Shown: positions 36,801-49,013 of the stretch, piece after piece
Numbering within the stretch: the stretch's first letter is position 1
Layout of the letters: every line of letters begins with the position of its first letter
Source of the DNA: Armillaria gallica
Taxonomy: Eukaryota > Basidiomycota > Agaricomycetes > Agaricales > Physalacriaceae
Length of the DNA: 64,000 nt
Assembly (NCBI GenBank): GCA_037576215.1
Contig: JBANDB010000011.1
Location: 1,426,001 to 1,490,000 of the forward strand
Direction: 5' to 3'
Program-made: the position numbers and the translations under genes
The notes under the pieces: generated by a model
Told to the model about the DNA's origin: nothing
What the model saw: the letters and a program-made list of their open reading frames with translations, nothing else
Databases searched by the model: none

Positions 36801-36974
36801 AATAAGCTGATTGGATTTTTGGAACGAGACTTTGAGCGGATGGCCAGTGGTGGCGTAGTACTTGGGACTGAGGAGGCGAAGAAGGATTCAAGGGGAATGC
36901 GAGAGTCCGGTGTTGTTGGACGGAAGGAAGTTGAAGAGTACGTTAATTATTGGAGGAGCGTGGGCGTCCTTTGA
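33825..36974 (+). CDS. NRPS-like A-T-R carboxylic acid reductase
   Basis: Four exons (33825-34154, 34204-34593, 34640-35006, 35059-36974) give 1000 aa in frame. The adenylation domain (about 20-520) has the ATP loop HSSGTTGLPKP, NHWGATE and YRILGRSDDLVVLANGEKVR. The carrier domain (about 570-640) has the phosphopantetheine Ser in ECGMDSLQAARIRR. The reductase domain (about 670-1000) is an extended SDR with LLTGSTGSLGCFLLARL for NAD(P)H, the Ser of FASSIAVVGQYP and the YxxxK motif YPEAK. Such enzymes activate an acid with ATP, hold it as a thioester and release it as an aldehyde or alcohol. There is no condensation domain, so no peptide is made. Lys2 has the same order, but the short length and lack of the Lys2 N-terminus point to secondary metabolism or aromatic-acid reduction. 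The substrate is unknown. A decayed duplicate lies at 41394-42714. Confidence 0.94.
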
Positions 36975-38207
36975 TGGAACCTCGCTTCGTGTAATCGTAT
37001 ATTTGTAATATTATCATAGACTTCAAGAACTGGTATTAAATTTAATGGATTCCCTGCGAACAATCTGATCCATTTAGCGCCAATGCGGCGAACGAGGACC
37101 CGTTGCACATACCTCGTCCATTTATTCCGTTCAATGTCATTGTTCCTCCCTTGGGGTGAGTTAACACTGGCGCGATTGTAGCTACAGCTCCCAGTCTCGC
37201 CAATAGAAAGAGATATCTTCGTGTTGTTAGATTCAATCCAAAAAAAAAACAGTACGCGTACGAGCCTTTGCCTGTTGCTCCTCGGTATCCAGTGAGAATA
37301 TCAGCGCTGATTAGCGCATCGGTGATGACTTAAGAAAGTGTCCTGAAACAAGGTTGCTGGTAACGATGCACGGTGACGAATGACCAGAAAGGATGGATGC
37401 ATGGCTGTAGATGGTGAGAAGAGAGGGTGACGGTCGTGGTCAAACTCAACGTCGGACGGAATACCGGGCCGTCTCACGACGTCACCACATCGTCATCAAT
37501 CTTACCTAATTCCCACTGTCCCGCTGCCGGTTCCTTCTCTTCAACCCTCCAATGAACTTCCTCCTTATAAACTTCGGAGTACACTGCTGCGGCTCCCGCA
37601 CTCGTCAGCCCAAGCTTTCTGTCGTCATTATGTAACAAATCATGCTGTCGACAAGATTCATGCCGGTCCTAGCTTAATCGTATTCTGTCCCATTCAAATG
37701 CCCGCGACCGCGGGGATAAGCGCCCTGAACAAAGCTTCGGGAATCTTGTGTGAGTGAATTGATACTATTTCTGTCAATTTCTTTCTACAAATAATTCAGC
37801 CATTGCCCATCAGGTCTGTTGGCTGCGAGCGCCAGCACTCAGGTAAGTACATGGCGAGCACAAGATGCCTACAGACAGATTAAACACATTGGAATTTCTA
37901 TTCTAAAAAAAACATCTACATGAGGACACTACCAGAGGCGATGGGCAATATTGGTCCTCGTGTTCCAGATTTTCATCGATAGTCCCTCTTTTAATCACTA
38001 TGTTTTCATCAGTCGCACGCGTGGTTAACCTTGTGACTTGTCGCCGATGACACTAGAACCGCGCACATTTAGACCGAAGACACGTTTCGGTCTCTGTATG
38101 TTCTGAAATTGTGTTATCGTTATACCTGAATAGATCTAAACTCAAGCGCGCGCCTAAGACAACTCAATGACGCATCTACATAGACGAACTCCCCTGCTAC
38201 AGGAAGA
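36975..38207. other. intergenic, duplicated at about 42715-44030
   Basis: No gene. The sequence aligns along its length with the region after the decayed reductase copy, including a poly-A run (about 37240 and 42990) and the block GCTGATTAGCGCATCGGTGA. It is part of the segmental duplication and includes the caspase gene promoter. Confidence 0.7.
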
Positions 38208-38214
38208 TATATAT
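38208..38214 (+). promoter_or_regulatory. TATA-like box of the caspase gene
   Basis: TATATAT lies 59-65 bases before the ATG at 38273. The same element at a similar place (44030) is preserved in the duplicate copy, although the intervening sequence has changed. Confidence 0.5.
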
Positions 38215-38272
38215 GCCTATCAAGAATTCGTTTCCCTTTAACCTCTTGGTTCTTCTCCCCTCGCACTCTCAA

Positions 38273-40686
38273 ATGGGACAAGTTCTCAGCGCCTTCGGAT
38301 GGTTTCTCAGCGTTGCCTTCAAAAATTTAAGCAACGGTAAGCTAATTTTCTACTGTCATCCTCTAGTTGTCATAGTAGCTCCCTAGGTTTCAGCGTAGGG
38401 GAGGGGCAAGCGAAACGAGCACTCGCAGGCAGAGGTGCACCTGTCCCGTAAGCACGTGAGCCCCGACATTTCATGCTATCTGATCACCGATATGTAGGCA
38501 AACACACCAAACCTTCGGGCTGATTATCGGTATCGACGAATACACATTCATAAAACCCAAGCAAGATTTACAAGGTGCCGTGAAGGACGCCAATGACTTT
38601 AGCAGTTATCTCCTCCATGATCGGGGCGTCCCAGAGACCAATATAATCAACCTTCGCAATGGGCGGGCAACAAGATCCGCTATCATCGAAGCGTTCATAA
38701 AACTCAAGAATAATCCGAGAATCTCCCCAGGCGAGGTAGCGATTATCATATACTTTGCCGGGCATGGGGCTGTCGCTCGAAAACCAGCCGAGTGGAAAAA
38801 CTGGGTGAACCCCACTGGCGAAGTCGAGATGTTGTGTCCTGCCGATATCAATCGACCTATAAACGGAAAGGTCACAGTTGAAGGGATTCCAGATCGAACG
38901 CTTAGCCAACTTCTCTTGGATCTATCGAACGCCAAAGGGAATAATATTGTATGTCGCAGAACTGAGAGTGCGTGATGATGCTGATGCTTTACCGATGCCT
39001 TTTCAGACTTTGATACTTGACTGTTGCCATGCTGCCGGGATTAATCGTGGAGTAGTAACTGATCCAACAATACGGTCGCGCGCCTTAAACTCGCAAACCC
39101 TGTCGCCGACTTGCGACAGGGATATCTACTCCCATGCATCCCAGATTAGATCGTTCCAGAAAGACGAGTCAGGATTTTCAGATTCGTATGGCTCGCACGT
39201 TCTATTGGCAGCCTGTAGGCGTACCGAGACTGCGTGGGAGAAAGATAAGAGTGGTATCTTTACGACCGCTTTGCTCAGCTCCCTGAGAACTTTCGATCCA
39301 AGAGATCTCCCGCCGAGTTATGATTCACTGATGCAGAATATTCAGATACCGGGAAACTTGAAGTGAGTACTGAATTAGTTTCTATGTTCCAAAGCTGAAC
39401 GACCGCAATGTATTAGCCAGCACGCACACTGGGATGGAAGGCATATTCGCCGACGTCTGTTTGACTGCTGGCAAGAGCCTGTCAGTAGCTCTATGATCCC
39501 TTGCCATAAGGGAGATGGGAAACGTTGGCCGTCCGGTCTAATTTTACATGCCGGGAGCCTTCATGACATCAAGAAAGGCTCGACGTTCGAAATATTTAAA
39601 TCGGATTCACCCGATGCCAATTTGAAGGATCTCATCACGACTTTGACGGTAACGGATGTGAAAACCGCCTTCTCCGTCCTTGCGCTTACTCCTTCCGACT
39701 CTGCTATCTTCACCTCTGATAGTCAACGGCCCTTCTGGTACGCTCGATTGCGGAAAGCATCTAGTCCCCGTCTTCATATCTATTGTGACAATGCGCGCGT
39801 CCTGGACCAAATTCTCGCTGATGATAGCAAATCCAGGCTTACGGCATCTGTGTGCCCCGTCAAGGACCCAGACAAAGCGGATCTCTGCTTGACAGTGAAA
39901 GAAGGCGCCGTTCTCTTTCACCGAGGGAAAACATTTAGCAAGCTTTCTTCCTGTTCTCCTCCTCTCCCCCAATCCCGTCTTTACCACAGTGCAGACATCC
40001 GAGATTTTATCAATCGCTACTCGCATTTTACCTCCCACCTGACAACGAAAAGTCCTATTTCCATTACAAGCTTGGTCACTATCAAAATGATCAAACTAGG
40101 GCGTAGTGGGAAGGGAATGGAAGAAGTTGCACTAACGGCCGTAGATGGTGACGGGCGCACTGAGATTGTCCAAGTTCTAGACACGTCCCTAGACGTAGAC
40201 GACCAAGATCATTACGGGTTTACGATTCATCAGAATCGTAATATTGACCTATACGTCTACCTTGTATACTTTGATGCCTCCAAATCCGATATCGGTATGC
40301 CTCCAACATCAGATCTTTCTTGAAACTGATTTATTTGCCGCCCAGAAATTTGGTACTCTGCACAGAAGAGCCGATTTGGAGACTCCGCCGATCCATGTCT
40401 CGTAAAAGACTCTAAGTCTAAACTTACTCTTGGTCATGGAAACACGACTATGACCCCACTGTGCCTCGACATCCCACATGGCCAAGCTGAAGATGTCTGC
40501 TTCATAAAAATATATGTAGCTACGAAGGCGGTTGACATCGGGACTCTCGAACAGCTTCAATCCCCCGGTCCCGGTACCAAAGCTCGGGGTGCCAAACGAC
40601 ATAACCTACCTGCCCAACTTTCTGACTTCGAATGGGCCTCAGAAACGATCGCTATCGTAACAAAACGCCGTAACCGCTTTTCGTAG
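38273..40686 (+). CDS. caspase-fold (peptidase C14) protein
   Basis: Six exons (38273-38336, 38387-38447, 38498-38948, 39007-39362, 39417-40294, 40346-40686), all in phase, 716 aa. After about 40 residues the p20-like domain begins: HQTFGLIIGIDEY, GAVKDANDFSSYL, the catalytic His in IIIYFAGHG, CPADI, GIPDRTLSQLLLDL and the catalytic Cys in TLILDCCHAAG (about residue 198). DSYGSHVLLAACRRTETAWE and SGIFTTALLSSL follow, as in agaricomycete metacaspase-like proteases. Residues about 330-716 form a C-terminal region without a domain I recognise (HAGSLHDIKKGSTFEIF, HGFTIHQN-like blocks). Metacaspases cleave after Arg/Lys and act in programmed death and protein quality control; fungal NLR-type death effectors also carry this fold. 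No NACHT or prodomain repeat is seen. The first exon MGQVLSAFG could be myristoylated at Gly2 (inference). Confidence 0.92.
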
Positions 40687-41393
40687 ATGCAGCAGAATAG
40701 GCTTCCAAAGGCCTGAAGAGCCAAAACCTTGACCTTGAAAGGTATCGTTTCGTTACCGCTTTGGCGATATATTGTTCTTACTTGGCTGTTTTATGTAGCT
40801 GCCTGAGTGGCTGCTCGATTTTATACAAGCATTTATGGAAGTATTTGGGAGTGTTCGGGAAATTTTGGTGGATGATGGAATCGGCTCGTTCAGTTTATTG
40901 TGAAGTTGGACTGTTATCGCCTTTGTACTACCATTTCCTCCGGTGTCTCTCTTATGAGCTGGCACAAATGTTAGCAATAATGATACCTGTTTGCTGTGCG
41001 TTGTGACGCTCAGGCCCTCAAAACCTTCGCTTGCAGTTAAGGTGAGGCTGAGTTTGATATGTTTTAGTATTGCCATAGCAAGAACGTAATCCATTCTTTC
41101 ACTAGTAAGTTTAACATCTGAAGGATCTGGAATTTCAACAGAGAAGGTTCGCGGCTAGTGTCAGCACCAATGATTCAAATTAAGTTCCAAATTTCGAATC
41201 CGACTATAGCAAACTCCGAATCATCCTCGAACCCGGGGAGATATGGCCCAGGCTGAAACGGCCTTAGGCAGCTCGTGACTCTTCTCTCTTCCTACACATT
41301 AGGCTCACCAAGTCGATGTTATATCAACTCCGTGGTCTGATAAAGGGATGCCTTTCCATCTGAAGGGATGGCCGTACCGACCACCCTACGAGG
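40687..41393. other. intergenic, no gene seen
   Basis: Separates the intact caspase gene from the broken reductase copy. Only short frames; the left duplication break is near 41394. Confidence 0.5.
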
Positions 41394-42714
41394 TTTTGAG
41401 GAGCTACGAAGACGCGGAGCAGGAAGAGAGACCAATTGTGGATACGGATGCTGGTGTATGGGTCGCTTGGGTACTGAAGGATCATTCCCGAAATGCAAGG
41501 CTATTTCAGGTACGTATTGGACTCATTACTGAAGGTAGACCTCGGGACCGATTTCGTGTATCGATGTTCGACGGCGAGGAGGTTTGTGTTGGCAATAGAA
41601 GAAGTAAGGATACGGAAGTATGTTTCTGAAGGGGTGGGGACTCGGAGAGAAGGAACAATGTGGAAGATGCTGGACAAGTACCAGGCTGAGATCCTTGGAA
41701 GTAAGGTGGTCCTGCTCACTGGATCAACAGGAAGCTTGGGATGTTTCCTCTTAGCGAGACTAGCCAATGATCCGGAGTTCAAACGCGTCGTGTGTATTAA
41801 CTGCACGGAGGATGAGAGAGGCAGTAAGCGGAGATGAAAAGACGAGGTACTGGCACCATCGACTGGTACAAGATTCACATGCTTGAAATTCCCGATCTCG
41901 GCAACGTCGACGACCAGTTGGAAGGTGTAGGCGACGTGACGCACATCATCCACAATGCATAGCCAGTCAACCTTTCTCGGATTGGTCAGTTTCGTAAGGA
42001 CACGTTCGGGTGCTCGTCAACCTTGTCAAGATAGCCCGGAGATCGTCAGCGAAGGACGTACGCATCCTATTCGCGTCGTCGATTGCTGTTGTCGGCCAGT
42101 ATCCCTCGCAGTCGGTACAAGAACAACCTGTCCCACCGGAGTCGACGGCTGAGTTTGGGTACCTCGAGGCCAAGTGGGTGTGCGAAGAGCTATTGTTCTC
42201 GCTCGAGGGGAAGGTCCAGGGTAGCCCGGTGAGGATTGGACAGATGACTGGGGCAGAGGGAGCCGGGGCGTGGAACGAGAGCGAGCACTTCCCAGTCGTC
42301 GTGGTCGCAAGCAAAGCCGTCGGAGCTCTTCCCAAGCTAGAGAGAACGCTCTCCTGGCTACCCGTCAATCGTGCGGGTCAGATCATCATCGAGTTCTTGT
42401 TTTCCGACCGCTTTTACCACATGGAGAAACCTGCTCGTCAGGAGTGGACGGCGGTTATCGATAATCTGGCGGATATACTTGGGATACCCGTTTTGGATTA
42501 TGCAGAATGGCTCGAAAGAGTGAGAGGGAACAAGCAGGTGAATAAGCTGATTGAATTTTTGGAACGAGACTTCGAACGGATGGCGATCGGCGGCGTAGTG
42601 CTGGGGACGGAAGAGGCAAAGAAGGATTCAAGGAGAATGCGAGAGTCCAGTGTCGTTGGACGGAAGGAAGTCGAAGAGTACGTTAATTCTTGGAGGGGCG
42701 TGGGCGTCGTTTGA
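41394..42714 (+). pseudogene. decayed duplicate of the NRPS-like reductase (no adenylation domain)
   Basis: Homology to 35600-36974 starts abruptly at RSYEDAEQEE. The adenylation domain is absent. The carrier motif is gone: a deletion joins the region before GMDSLQ to LLKVDL, leaving YVLDSLLKVDL. The reductase domain keeps LLTGSTGSLGCFLLARL but has a frameshift after KRVVCIN (about 41800), a TAG at 41960-41962 (HNA, where the intact copy has Trp next) and another shift near 42000. From 42010 the rest (FASSIAVVGQYP, a YLEAK version of YPEAK, to the stop) is a clean 230-codon frame. It cannot make an A-T-R enzyme; a free reductase fragment is unlikely without the NAD-binding half. Confidence 0.92.
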
Positions 42715-44029
42715 TGGAACCTCAGTCCATGAAATTGTATACTTGTAATAATATCATAGATTTCACAAGCTGGTATCAATGGATCCCTGTAAACAATGCA
42801 CAGAGCACTCATGATTTAGGTCAATTCAGCGCCACTGCGACGACCACGGACTCGTTCCTCACCTCGTTCATTCACTCCATTCAATGCTATTGGTATTCCC
42901 CAATTGGGGCGAGTATTTAATCGTGTAATTGCAGTTACAGCTCCCGGTCTTGCTGATGGAAGAATTCTTAGCGTTGTTAGATTCAGTGAAAAAAAAAACA
43001 CCGCTATCATCAGGTATTCAGTAATAGCAACGCCGATTAGCGCGTCGGCGATGCTTCAAGAGATAACGCTGGAGATAAGGTTGCTTTTACTGTACATGGT
43101 GATGGATGCGAGAAGGCACACGACAGGACGGCCGTCACATAATGAGAACTTGAAGAGGGATGCACCGCACGTGGGGTGACAAACGTCCGAACTATCGGGC
43201 CGTGACATGACACCCGGTTCCCCTTCTTTGAAAGCGCCCAACAAGTGTCACATTAAACACTTCGCTGAAAAGCATTCTTACCGTGCTATTTGACACTTCT
43301 TTCTTGTTTATAACATCGCAATACATTGTTGCAGCTCCAGCGCTTGTCAATATCTTCCACTGAGCCCTCTGTCCATCTTTATGGATTCATGCCTTCGACG
43401 CGGTTTATGCCTGTCTATCTACTCATTCTGCGTTTTCACAATTAAACGTCCGATTCCATTTCTCCCATATTCAAATGCCCTCATTCCTGAGGCCTGAACC
43501 CCGATAACGTTGGCCCAAAGGAAATTCGAAGGAAATAGATCGCGCAGCTGAAGACGCTTCCGTACACGCGTTTTCCTTTGTCGGAATCTACGTTTTGGCA
43601 AGGAGAATTTTATATTTGGCCGGACGTAAACCGCATAGAGAAGCTTTTCCATAGCCACTATGAATTTCCTTCGTACAGAAGCTCAGGCATAACTACGGTA
43701 CTCCCTAAAGGCTAGTGTGACCACTTGCGCGGATAAGCACCGTGAGCAAAGGTTCGCGTGTGAGTGAATCAGTCTCGTTTTCCTTAATTCTGTTAACGGA
43801 AAATTCAGCCACCTCCCAACCAGTCTGTTGGCGGCAAGGGCCAGGATTCGGGTAGGCATGTAAGCACGACATGACTACAGCGGCGTCACAACGAGGACAC
43901 TATCCACTGAGACGCCATGTTCTTCTTCCAGGGTCTCATTACCAGTCACTCTTCTCTTCCATTATGTCTACATCTAGCGCGCGCTTAAGGCATCTCGATG
44001 ACTTATTTGCATGGGCGATGCCAGAGAAA
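42715..44029. other. intergenic, duplicate of 36975-38207
   Basis: Aligned with the first copy and more diverged near 43200-43900. No gene supported. Confidence 0.6.
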
Positions 44030-44038
44030 TATATATAT
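44030..44038 (+). promoter_or_regulatory. TATA-like box of the duplicated caspase copy
   Basis: TATATATAT, the counterpart of the element at 38208, 87-95 bases before the ATG at 44125. Confidence 0.4.
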
Positions 44039-44124
44039 GCCTTCAAGACTGCGTTTCTATCATTGACCACTTGGATCTTCTACCCTCGCAATCTCATTAC
44101 ACGTAGTTCCCCAATTTATCCAAC

Positions 44125-45384
44125 ATGGGACAAATTCTCAGTGCTATTTGCTTTCGGAGCGCTTCCGTCAACAATCGTAAGAAGTCCTTTCTGTTACCTT
44201 TCTCCAGCCGTCATAGTTTCACAGATTTGAGAACGGGAAAAGGACAAACGACACAAGCAGCCACAGGCAGAGACGCATCTGTTTCGTAAGGACATGCACT
44301 TTCGACATCTCATGCTAGTTGACCCCACTGATATGCAGGCGCCCAACCTCCGAGCCATTCACGTCAAACATCACGGAGAATGATGTCGCCCCCAGCGAAC
44401 AACATCCCAGCAGCAGTAATTTGTTGTCTTTTATCTTCATTTCACCATCACACTCACGTCGTCACTACAGATTTGACCGCGGAGTTGGGAGCCCCCCCCC
44501 AGGCGAGACAAGTGTCTGTAGGTGGAGGTACTCAGTGAGAAGGACGACTCCTTTGGTGCTTCTGCTGGCTTATCATCATCTTGTAGGGGAGAACACCAGA
44601 CCTTGGCGCTGGTCACGTCAAACATCGAGGAGAATGATGTCATCCCCAGCGAACAACCTCCCAGCAATCCAAGCAGCGGTAATTCGTCCTCTCTTGTATT
44701 CATTTCCCCATCACACTCACGTCTCCGCTACAGATTTATCCGCGGTGTTGGGAGCCCCCCAGGCGAGACAAGAGCCTGTAGGTGGAGGTACACCTGCTCA
44801 GTAAGAAGGACGACTCCTCTGGTGCTTCTGCTGGCTAACCATCATCTTTTAGGGGAAAGCACCAAACTTTCGCGCTGGTCATCGGTATCAACAAATACAA
44901 ATTCATAGAACCCAAGCAAGATTTAAAGTGTGCCGTTAAGGACGCCAACAACTTCAAGAATTATCTTCTTGAGGACCTGGGTGTTGCTGCAGACAATATC
45001 ATCGATCTTCGAGACAAGAAGGCTACAAGATCAGCTATTATCAATCAATTCAGACAGCTCGAGGGAGATCCTAAAATAGTGCCAGGCAAAGTTGCAATCA
45101 TCATATACTTCGCTGGGCACGGAGCCCTCGCCACTAAACCAGATGAATGGTCAGACTGGGTATCCACTGACAAGAATATTGAGATGTTGTGTCCTGCTGA
45201 TATCGGTGCCCTGGACACAAATGGCAAAGTCATTGAAGGGATCCCTGATCGAATGATCAGCCGGCTTCTCCTTGATCTATCAATAGCGAAAGGGAATAAC
45301 ATCATATGTTGCAGATCCTAGGATGCACATAGATGGTTGACGACTTTTTAGATGTTGATACTCGACTGTTGTGAAAGGTGCTGA
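44125..45384 (+). pseudogene. truncated duplicate of the caspase-fold gene
   Basis: It starts like the intact gene (MGQILSAICF, donor at 44177), but the second exon is rewritten by a 254-bp tandem duplication (44360-44867). From about 44868 the exon HQTF/SRWS through IIIYFAGHGALATKPDEW and GIPDRMISRLLLDLS is readable and keeps the catalytic His. After the next intron only LILDCCERC and TGA (45382-45384) remain. Sequence identity with the intact gene ends just after the catalytic DCC, at about 45371, where unrelated repeat-rich DNA begins. The C-terminal 500 residues are missing. Confidence 0.9.
44360..44867 (+). repeat. 254-bp direct tandem duplication (2 copies)
   Basis: Units at 44360-44613 and 44614-44867, both starting CACGTCAAACATC and sharing AATGATGTC, CCCAGCGAACAAC, GGAGCCCCCC, AGGCGAGACAAG and GTAGGTGGAGGTA. 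The unit includes the start of the caspase exon (CACCA-ACTT-GCGCTGGTCA), so that exon start is repeated. Confidence 0.85.
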
Positions 45385-46626
45385 GCACCTATATGAATGC
45401 AAAGTGCTACACACTAAACACCACACAAACACTCAGTAATTGTGGTTTGAAGGGAGGTATGTTATACCAGGTTACGATGCTTTGTACTGTAGTTAACAAG
45501 TTCCGGGTGCAATGAATATGATTTGTATAAAGAATATATTGCAATGTCCACTCTAAGTTCAACGTGTTACTGAACACAAACTTGAACTGATACAGAATAA
45601 TTGCCTGGTGCAGGTTCTGAACTCGTGCTGGCTGCCTGGTGCAGTTTCAATACTGATACTTTGCACCTGGTTGCGACTTAAAACACACTGACTGGTTCTG
45701 AACTGTTTCTTGGGTCTGACTTTCTGTTTCTAGCTTAATACTGTTTGCTTGCTTATTGGTTCTTGCACACACGGAGTGACCAGGTCACAAACTTTCTATT
45801 CCAGGTGAGTCTACGACTCGAAGCTCTTAACCAATTAAACCCATACTATTCGCCTGGTAGCGTTCCGGGGGTCAGAAACCTGATTCCCCACTAAATACAC
45901 GACCTGTATTTATACTAGTCTACTGGTACACTATTACTAATCCTTTTTACTACTGACTAATATACTTGCTGACCCAGCCTGGTGAGAATAAACGCTTTAC
46001 CTGGCAGATATTATCTCATCCGCGGCTACCAGGTCGATTGATCACTTGCGATATCCGGAGATCACATATTGGTGCCTGCTGGGAAGCCGAATCTGGCTGT
46101 ACCAGGTGGACTGGACTATTGGCTACCGGGTAGAATCCCCATGCTTCATTCTTGGTTTTTACATGTCTTGCTTATGATTCCCAGGGAACCTTGTTGCTAG
46201 TGGTACTTACTGCTGGTTTCTTACTTATTGTAGGTAGATAAACTTGCTTGAATTAAATTACAGGGAACTTTATACGTGATTTTCAGAGGTGTATGCCAGG
46301 CAGGCGTATCATCTCCCCTCAACTAAAGATCAACTGTCCCAGTTGAAGCAACGTCGTGCTTCCCAGGTTACCAGGGACCATGATTTCTAGATGGCTGTAT
46401 GTATAGTTCGGGATTACGTTTGTTATTGGCACCAAGACAGCATGCGCCATAAAGTTCAATTGAACTTTCCGACAATAATTTATCATCATTCCAAGGTATG
46501 CTTCCTGGCTTCTGATGCATGGACCTCCTTGCCTTTAAATTTCTTGCACTTGGGCTGTGTTCCCCATTCTTTCTTTCTTTCTCATACATGTTGAGCCTTC
46601 CCGCTCCACTTCGTTCTTGCTGTCTT
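45385..46626. other. repeat-derived sequence, no gene; possible LTR remnant
   Basis: Rich in short CCTGGT/ACCAGG words and AT-richer than the left side. TGTTATACCAGG (about 45459) and GCAGGCGTATCA (about 46300) could be the ends of an LTR-like piece, but no matching second copy or target duplication is present. Confidence 0.35.
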
Positions 46627-48350
46627 ATGTCTAACTCATACACCCTCCTTCATTCTGCTCTAAATAAAGCTCCAGTGCTATGGGATACCGATCTTTGCGA
46701 TGTGCTGAGTAACCCTACTATCGCGAGCCAAGTGGAAGAGGTGGATGTCTTCTTGGTACGTCCGATGCCTCCCTTTCAGGTTTTTCTGCTCACGGTCTGC
46801 ATCCCATAGTCTACTTATCGTGCTACGTATCCCTGACCTTTTCCTGAGGTCATCGATCGACTCTATGCCACTGCTTCACATACTGCTCATGAACTTCCCA
46901 TCTGTCTTCAGAAGGGGCACTGGAAGGCGTGGATGTTGGGTCCTGATGAAGTTGCTAAAATTTTGAAAGTATGTATTTCTGAATACTTTCTTGTTCTTTC
47001 TTTTCTTACAATCTTGCCTTCAGGACAGTACTTTTACTTTGAAGGATCTCAAGTACCTTAAAGAGAAAACTCTGCCCCCGGAGCCATCCTCTAGTATCCA
47101 GAAGAGTTCGCAGCCGATTACAAAAAAGAGGAAGACTTGTGACCGTTCCCCTTCAACTCAATCTGTCAAGACGTTGTCTACCAAACCTGGGCTGAAACCC
47201 AAGGTTGACAAATTGTCCAAGAAGCGATCGAGACGTGATCCTACTCCTCTCTCTTGTGAGCAAACTGCTGAACATACACCACTCTCTCCCAAATCGTCGA
47301 CTTCCAAAGTCAAGAATGAACCGTCTTTACCAGAGAAAGAGGGTTCTGTCACCTCTGGGAAGGCTCCTGTATGCTCTCATGCCCATAAAGGTGGTAAAAT
47401 CCCTATTGTCGAAGTTCCGACTCTCTGTCACAAGAAAGGAGTTACTCCCCCTCTGGCCATCATTTCCGAAGATACTCATGCTGACCCTCGGGGTCGCTCT
47501 CCTACTCCAATCACTGCTGAGCTCATGCTCGATCAGATTTTTACTGACTTGCCTTTACTATCTGTGCTACGTTTGCTGCACAAGGTATGCTGTTTCTTAC
47601 TTTTTATTGCGATTTTCTTACATTTTCTTTCTAGGATGCGATGGGCTGCACTATGTGTGCTGGTCATCGGGTCTTGTGTCAGCACAAGGAACCTCTGTCA
47701 TCATGTGTGAACTGTCATGATTGGGGACACTGTACCTGTCATCTCCAAGCTGATGACTTACAGGATGTTCGTGATAACTTGTTGCCGCTCGCCCAAGCTG
47801 CACACCCACATACGTACCCTTAATTCTTGCTTATTCTATTTGCTAATCTATTGTTCCAGTCGTTGAGATGCATGACTGCAATTTCCTTGCTGCTGATTGC
47901 CAGATCCATCACCTCCTGAATGCTTTGCATGAGGCTTACCAGCTTCGCACCGCCACATTGTGCAATCTTCTTCAAGCATTCTCGCAAGTCGAAGGAGCTC
48001 ACAATACGGATGCGTTCAAGAAGTTTGCCAGGGAATACTCCACTGGCCATCACCTTTTGATCGACATGGGTCTCATCAGGGATGAAGATGGGGTACTCCA
48101 ACGTGTTGCCATGCCTCAACTTTGCCATTATTACCCTCATCCCTTGACTGTTCACAGTGAAACTACTCCCAAACCTCAACTTCCCATGTTCACAGTCCTC
48201 CAGCCTGTCGTCAGGCCTGTAGGTGGGATGGAGAGTGATGAGGACAGTGACAGTGATCGCCAGGATAAAGCAACCATGGAGAAGGACTTGGAGCAAGACC
48301 AACTTTCACCATCATCTCCGGTTTGTCCTGATCCTAAGGCGAGTTCCTTG
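46627..48350 (+). pseudogene. multicopy-family protein of unknown function, Cys/His cluster
   Basis: Several exons read in order: MSNSYTLLHSALNKAPVLWD (start 46627), then EVIDRLYATASHTAHELPIC to KILK (donor 46970). Next come a long Lys/Ser/Pro-rich exon to 47584 (KKRKTCDRSPSTQSVK), a Cys/His exon 47635-47812 (CTMCAGHRVLC, CVNCHDWGHCTCH) that looks metal-binding, and 47860-48350 (MHDCNFLAADCQIHHLLNAL, with an acidic stretch SDEDSDSDRQ). The join at 47813-47859 changes frame and the first intron has no clean acceptor, so I call it broken. The arrangement resembles genes that are repeated in many agaricomycete genomes beside transposons; I do not know a function. Confidence 0.45.
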
Positions 48351-49013
48351 GTAAGATCTTTTCTCCTTGTTTCTCTTTCATTTAAACTTACTTGGTCAGT
48401 CGCGCAGATCTTGAACTATGGATTGTCGGTCTGGCCAGATACAGTGGGGAGTGCTCATGCCTTGGGTATTTCATGTGATAGCTTACAGGAGCGAGAATGG
48501 AACCGTCCACCCTCCCAAAGTTATCGGTTTTATCCCGGGTTGGAGGCTCGACACCTGTTTGGCCCATATTAATTTTGAACTTTTCTTTTTCTTTACTGAA
48601 TGACACTGCAGACAAGTATTACATACAAATGTTATGTAGAAAATTGTCATAGATATCGTTGCTGAATACCATGCCCAAAAAGGGCCTTTTACTTGCTGTT
48701 TCCTTACAACCCGGTGCAATACATAAGTTATACATTCAACCTGGTACGTGTTACTAGGCATAGTTGTCATATAACTTTTTAGGTCTGAGGTTACCGGAAT
48801 TCCTTATTGCAAAGTTGTTATGCCATACTAGGGTGAGGGATGCTGGTGGTGATTCTTCGTGATCTGGTATCTTGATCGCGATCAAGTCAGGCTGTCCTAA
48901 AATAGCTGAATTTGAAGTTTCTTATGTTGCAGGGCTGGCCAGGTGTGGTAGAGCAAGTTGGATATAAAACCCTTTCCTTGAGATTTTTCTCCGTGTTCTA
49001 CTTGTCCTTCTGA
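48351..49013. other. no gene supported
   Basis: Short frames only. Homology to the preceding exons ends at the donor at 48351. Confidence 0.35.

Noticed and set aside
45459..46312. Possible LTR (TGTTATAC...GTATCA)
   Set aside because: Only one copy in the window, no matching flanking duplication and no polymerase downstream; noted in the region entry only.
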